The notes below the pieces were generated by a model that was not told where the DNA came from, ran no database searches, and saw nothing but the letters and a program-made list of their open reading frames with translations. DNA of 6,001 nt from an uncultured Verrucomicrobiota bacterium. Lineage in GTDB: Bacteria; Verrucomicrobiota; Kiritimatiellia; RFP12; UBA1067. Positions within the stretch are counted from its first letter, which is position 1; every line of letters begins with the position of its first letter. Below are positions 5,146 through 6,001 of this stretch, in pieces. The DNA lies in the NCBI GenBank assembly GCA_945947925.1, contig CAMEZU010000118.1, positions 1-6,001 on the forward strand. The letters are read 5' to 3'. Both the position numbers and the translations under genes were made by a program.

Positions 5146-6001
5146 ATGTACACGCTCGGTATCGATTCCTCAACGCAGAGCATCAAGGCGCTCGTCTATG
5201 ATACGGACGCGCAGGCGGTCGTGACGACCGTCTCGGTCAACTTCGGCAAGGAGCTGCCCGAATTCAACTGCCCTGACGGCTTCCTCCCGAACGCGGACGT
5301 GCTGGTGCGTCAGGCGGATCCCCGACTGTGGCTTGCGGGACTCGACAAGGTGCTCGGCAAGCTGCAGGCGTCCTTCGACACGTCGGCGATCGCGGCGATC
5401 GGCGGCGACGGGCAGCAGCACGGGTCCGTCTACCTCAACGCCTCGTGGAACGAGGCCTTGAGGAATGAAAAATTGAAAATGGAAAATGGAAAAGGTCTGG
5501 TGGAGACGTTTGACCGGGTGTTTTCCAGACCTGTCGCACCGATCTGGATGGATTCGTCGACGCCTGCCGAGGTGGCGGAGCTGAATGCGAAGTTCCCGGA
5601 CATGGCGGCGCGCACGGGATCTCCGGCGATCGAGCGCTTTACGGGTCCGCAGATCATGAAGTTCGCGAAGGACGATCCCGCGGCCTATGCGCAGACGGTG
5701 CGCATCCATCTCGTCTCGTCGTTCCTCTGTTCGGTCCTCGCGGGCGCGGATGCTCCGGTCGACATCGGCGACGGCGCGGGGATGAACCTCCTCAATCTCA
5801 AGACGATGTCCTGGGATCCCGAGGTCTGCGCGGCGGTGGCGCCGGGACTCCTCGACAGGCTCCCGAAGGTGGCGCTGCCGGGCGAGAAGACGGCGCTCGG
5901 GCTGGCGCCCTACTTTGCGAAATACGGCCTCCGGCCCGGCATTCCTGTCGTGCCGTTCACGGGTGACAATCCCGCGTCCCTCGTGGGCACGGGGGCGGAC
6001 A
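5146..6001 (+). CDS. xylB: Xylulokinase of the XYLB type, FGGY family (3' end outside window)
   Basis: The frame is open from ATG 5146 to the window end: 285 residues, about half the usual 500-540. FGGY kinases transfer phosphate from ATP to a sugar in the cytoplasm; xylulokinase makes D-xylulose 5-phosphate for the pentose phosphate pathway. Visible motifs are the phosphate-binding opening LGIDSSTQSIKA (4-15), GGDGQQHGSVY (86-96), IWMDSSTPAEV (133-143), TGSPAIERFTGPQIMKF (from about 160), HLVSSFLC, DIGDGAGMNLLNL and PFTGDNPASLVG (270-281), where D274 is the likely catalytic base. The order and wording follow human XYLB very closely (WMDSST, GSRAYERFTGNQI, DGSGMNLLQI, FTGDNPASL), more so than E. 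coli XylB. Residues about 106-117 (RNEKLKMENGKG) are an A-rich repeat insertion in a variable loop. It is preceded by its own promoter and a good ribosome binding site. Other ketopentose kinases of the family are possible, but D-xylulose is the best reading. Confidence 0.88.
   Translation, partial: MYTLGIDSSTQSIKALVYDTDAQAVVTTVSVNFGKELPEFNCPDGFLPNADVLVRQADPRLWLAGLDKVLGKLQASFDTSAIAAIGGDGQQHGSVYLNASWNEALRNEKLKMENGKGLVETFDRVFSRPVAPIWMDSSTPAEVAELNAKFPDMAARTGSPAIERFTGPQIMKFAKDDPAAYAQTVRIHLVSSFLCSVLAGADAPVDIGDGAGMNLLNLKTMSWDPEVCAAVAPGLLDRLPKVALPGEKTALGLAPYFAKYGLRPGIPVVPFTGDNPASLVGTGAD
5466..5493 (+). repeat. A-rich 7-bp tandem repeat inside the kinase gene
   Basis: Four consecutive 7-bp units: TGAAAAA, TTGAAAA, TGGAAAA, TGGAAAA. 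The stretch is nearly free of C and contrasts sharply with the GC-rich gene around it. It is read in frame as part of NEKLKMENGK (residues 107-116), at a position where human XYLB has an unrelated loop of similar length, and the frame continues intact into the conserved IWMDSST motif. Confidence 0.8.

Overview
The window is a GC-rich (roughly 60%, by eye) bacterial sugar-utilisation locus. It holds the 3' end of one gene, three complete genes and the 5' half of a fifth: a GH97-type glycoside hydrolase C-terminus (+), an SGLT-type sodium/sugar symporter (+), a XylR-like AraC-family regulator (-), an L-fucose/L-arabinose isomerase-like protein (+) and a XYLB-type FGGY xylulokinase (+, running off the end). 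Together these suggest an anaerobic, polysaccharide-degrading gut or rumen bacterium. The XylR-like fused regulator, GH97, SSS symporter and fucose-isomerase-like combination is reminiscent of the PVC group (Kiritimatiellota, Verrucomicrobiota, Lentisphaerota), but this placement is inference and there is no phylogenetic marker in the window.

Layout: GH97 tail (1-280), then a 182-bp gap with nested inverted repeats and a strong intrinsic terminator ending in T8 (374-420), then the symporter (463-2217). The symporter meets the convergent regulator (3365-2214) with a 4-bp tail-to-tail overlap. A 141-bp AT-rich divergent promoter region separates the regulator from the isomerase (3507-4994). A 151-bp gap follows, with an intrinsic terminator and a fresh promoter with a near-leaderless start, and then the kinase (5146 to the end).

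Proposed working: a GH97 enzyme releases sugar from oligosaccharides, the sodium symporter imports it, the regulator senses a sugar through its periplasmic-binding-protein-like domain, the isomerase converts an aldose to a ketose and the kinase phosphorylates the ketose. A XYLB-type kinase points to D-xylulose, yet the isomerase is of the fucose/arabinose-isomerase fold and not XylA, so the real substrate is open.

The least expected signals are: (i) a possible attenuator-like RNA between the GH97 gene and the symporter, where one stem would sequester the 5' arm of the terminator; (ii) an A-rich 7-bp tandem repeat inserted in frame inside the kinase; (iii) a cysteine cluster directly after a predicted metal-binding histidine in the isomerase. 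I see no tRNA, rRNA, CRISPR array, insertion sequence or phage gene.
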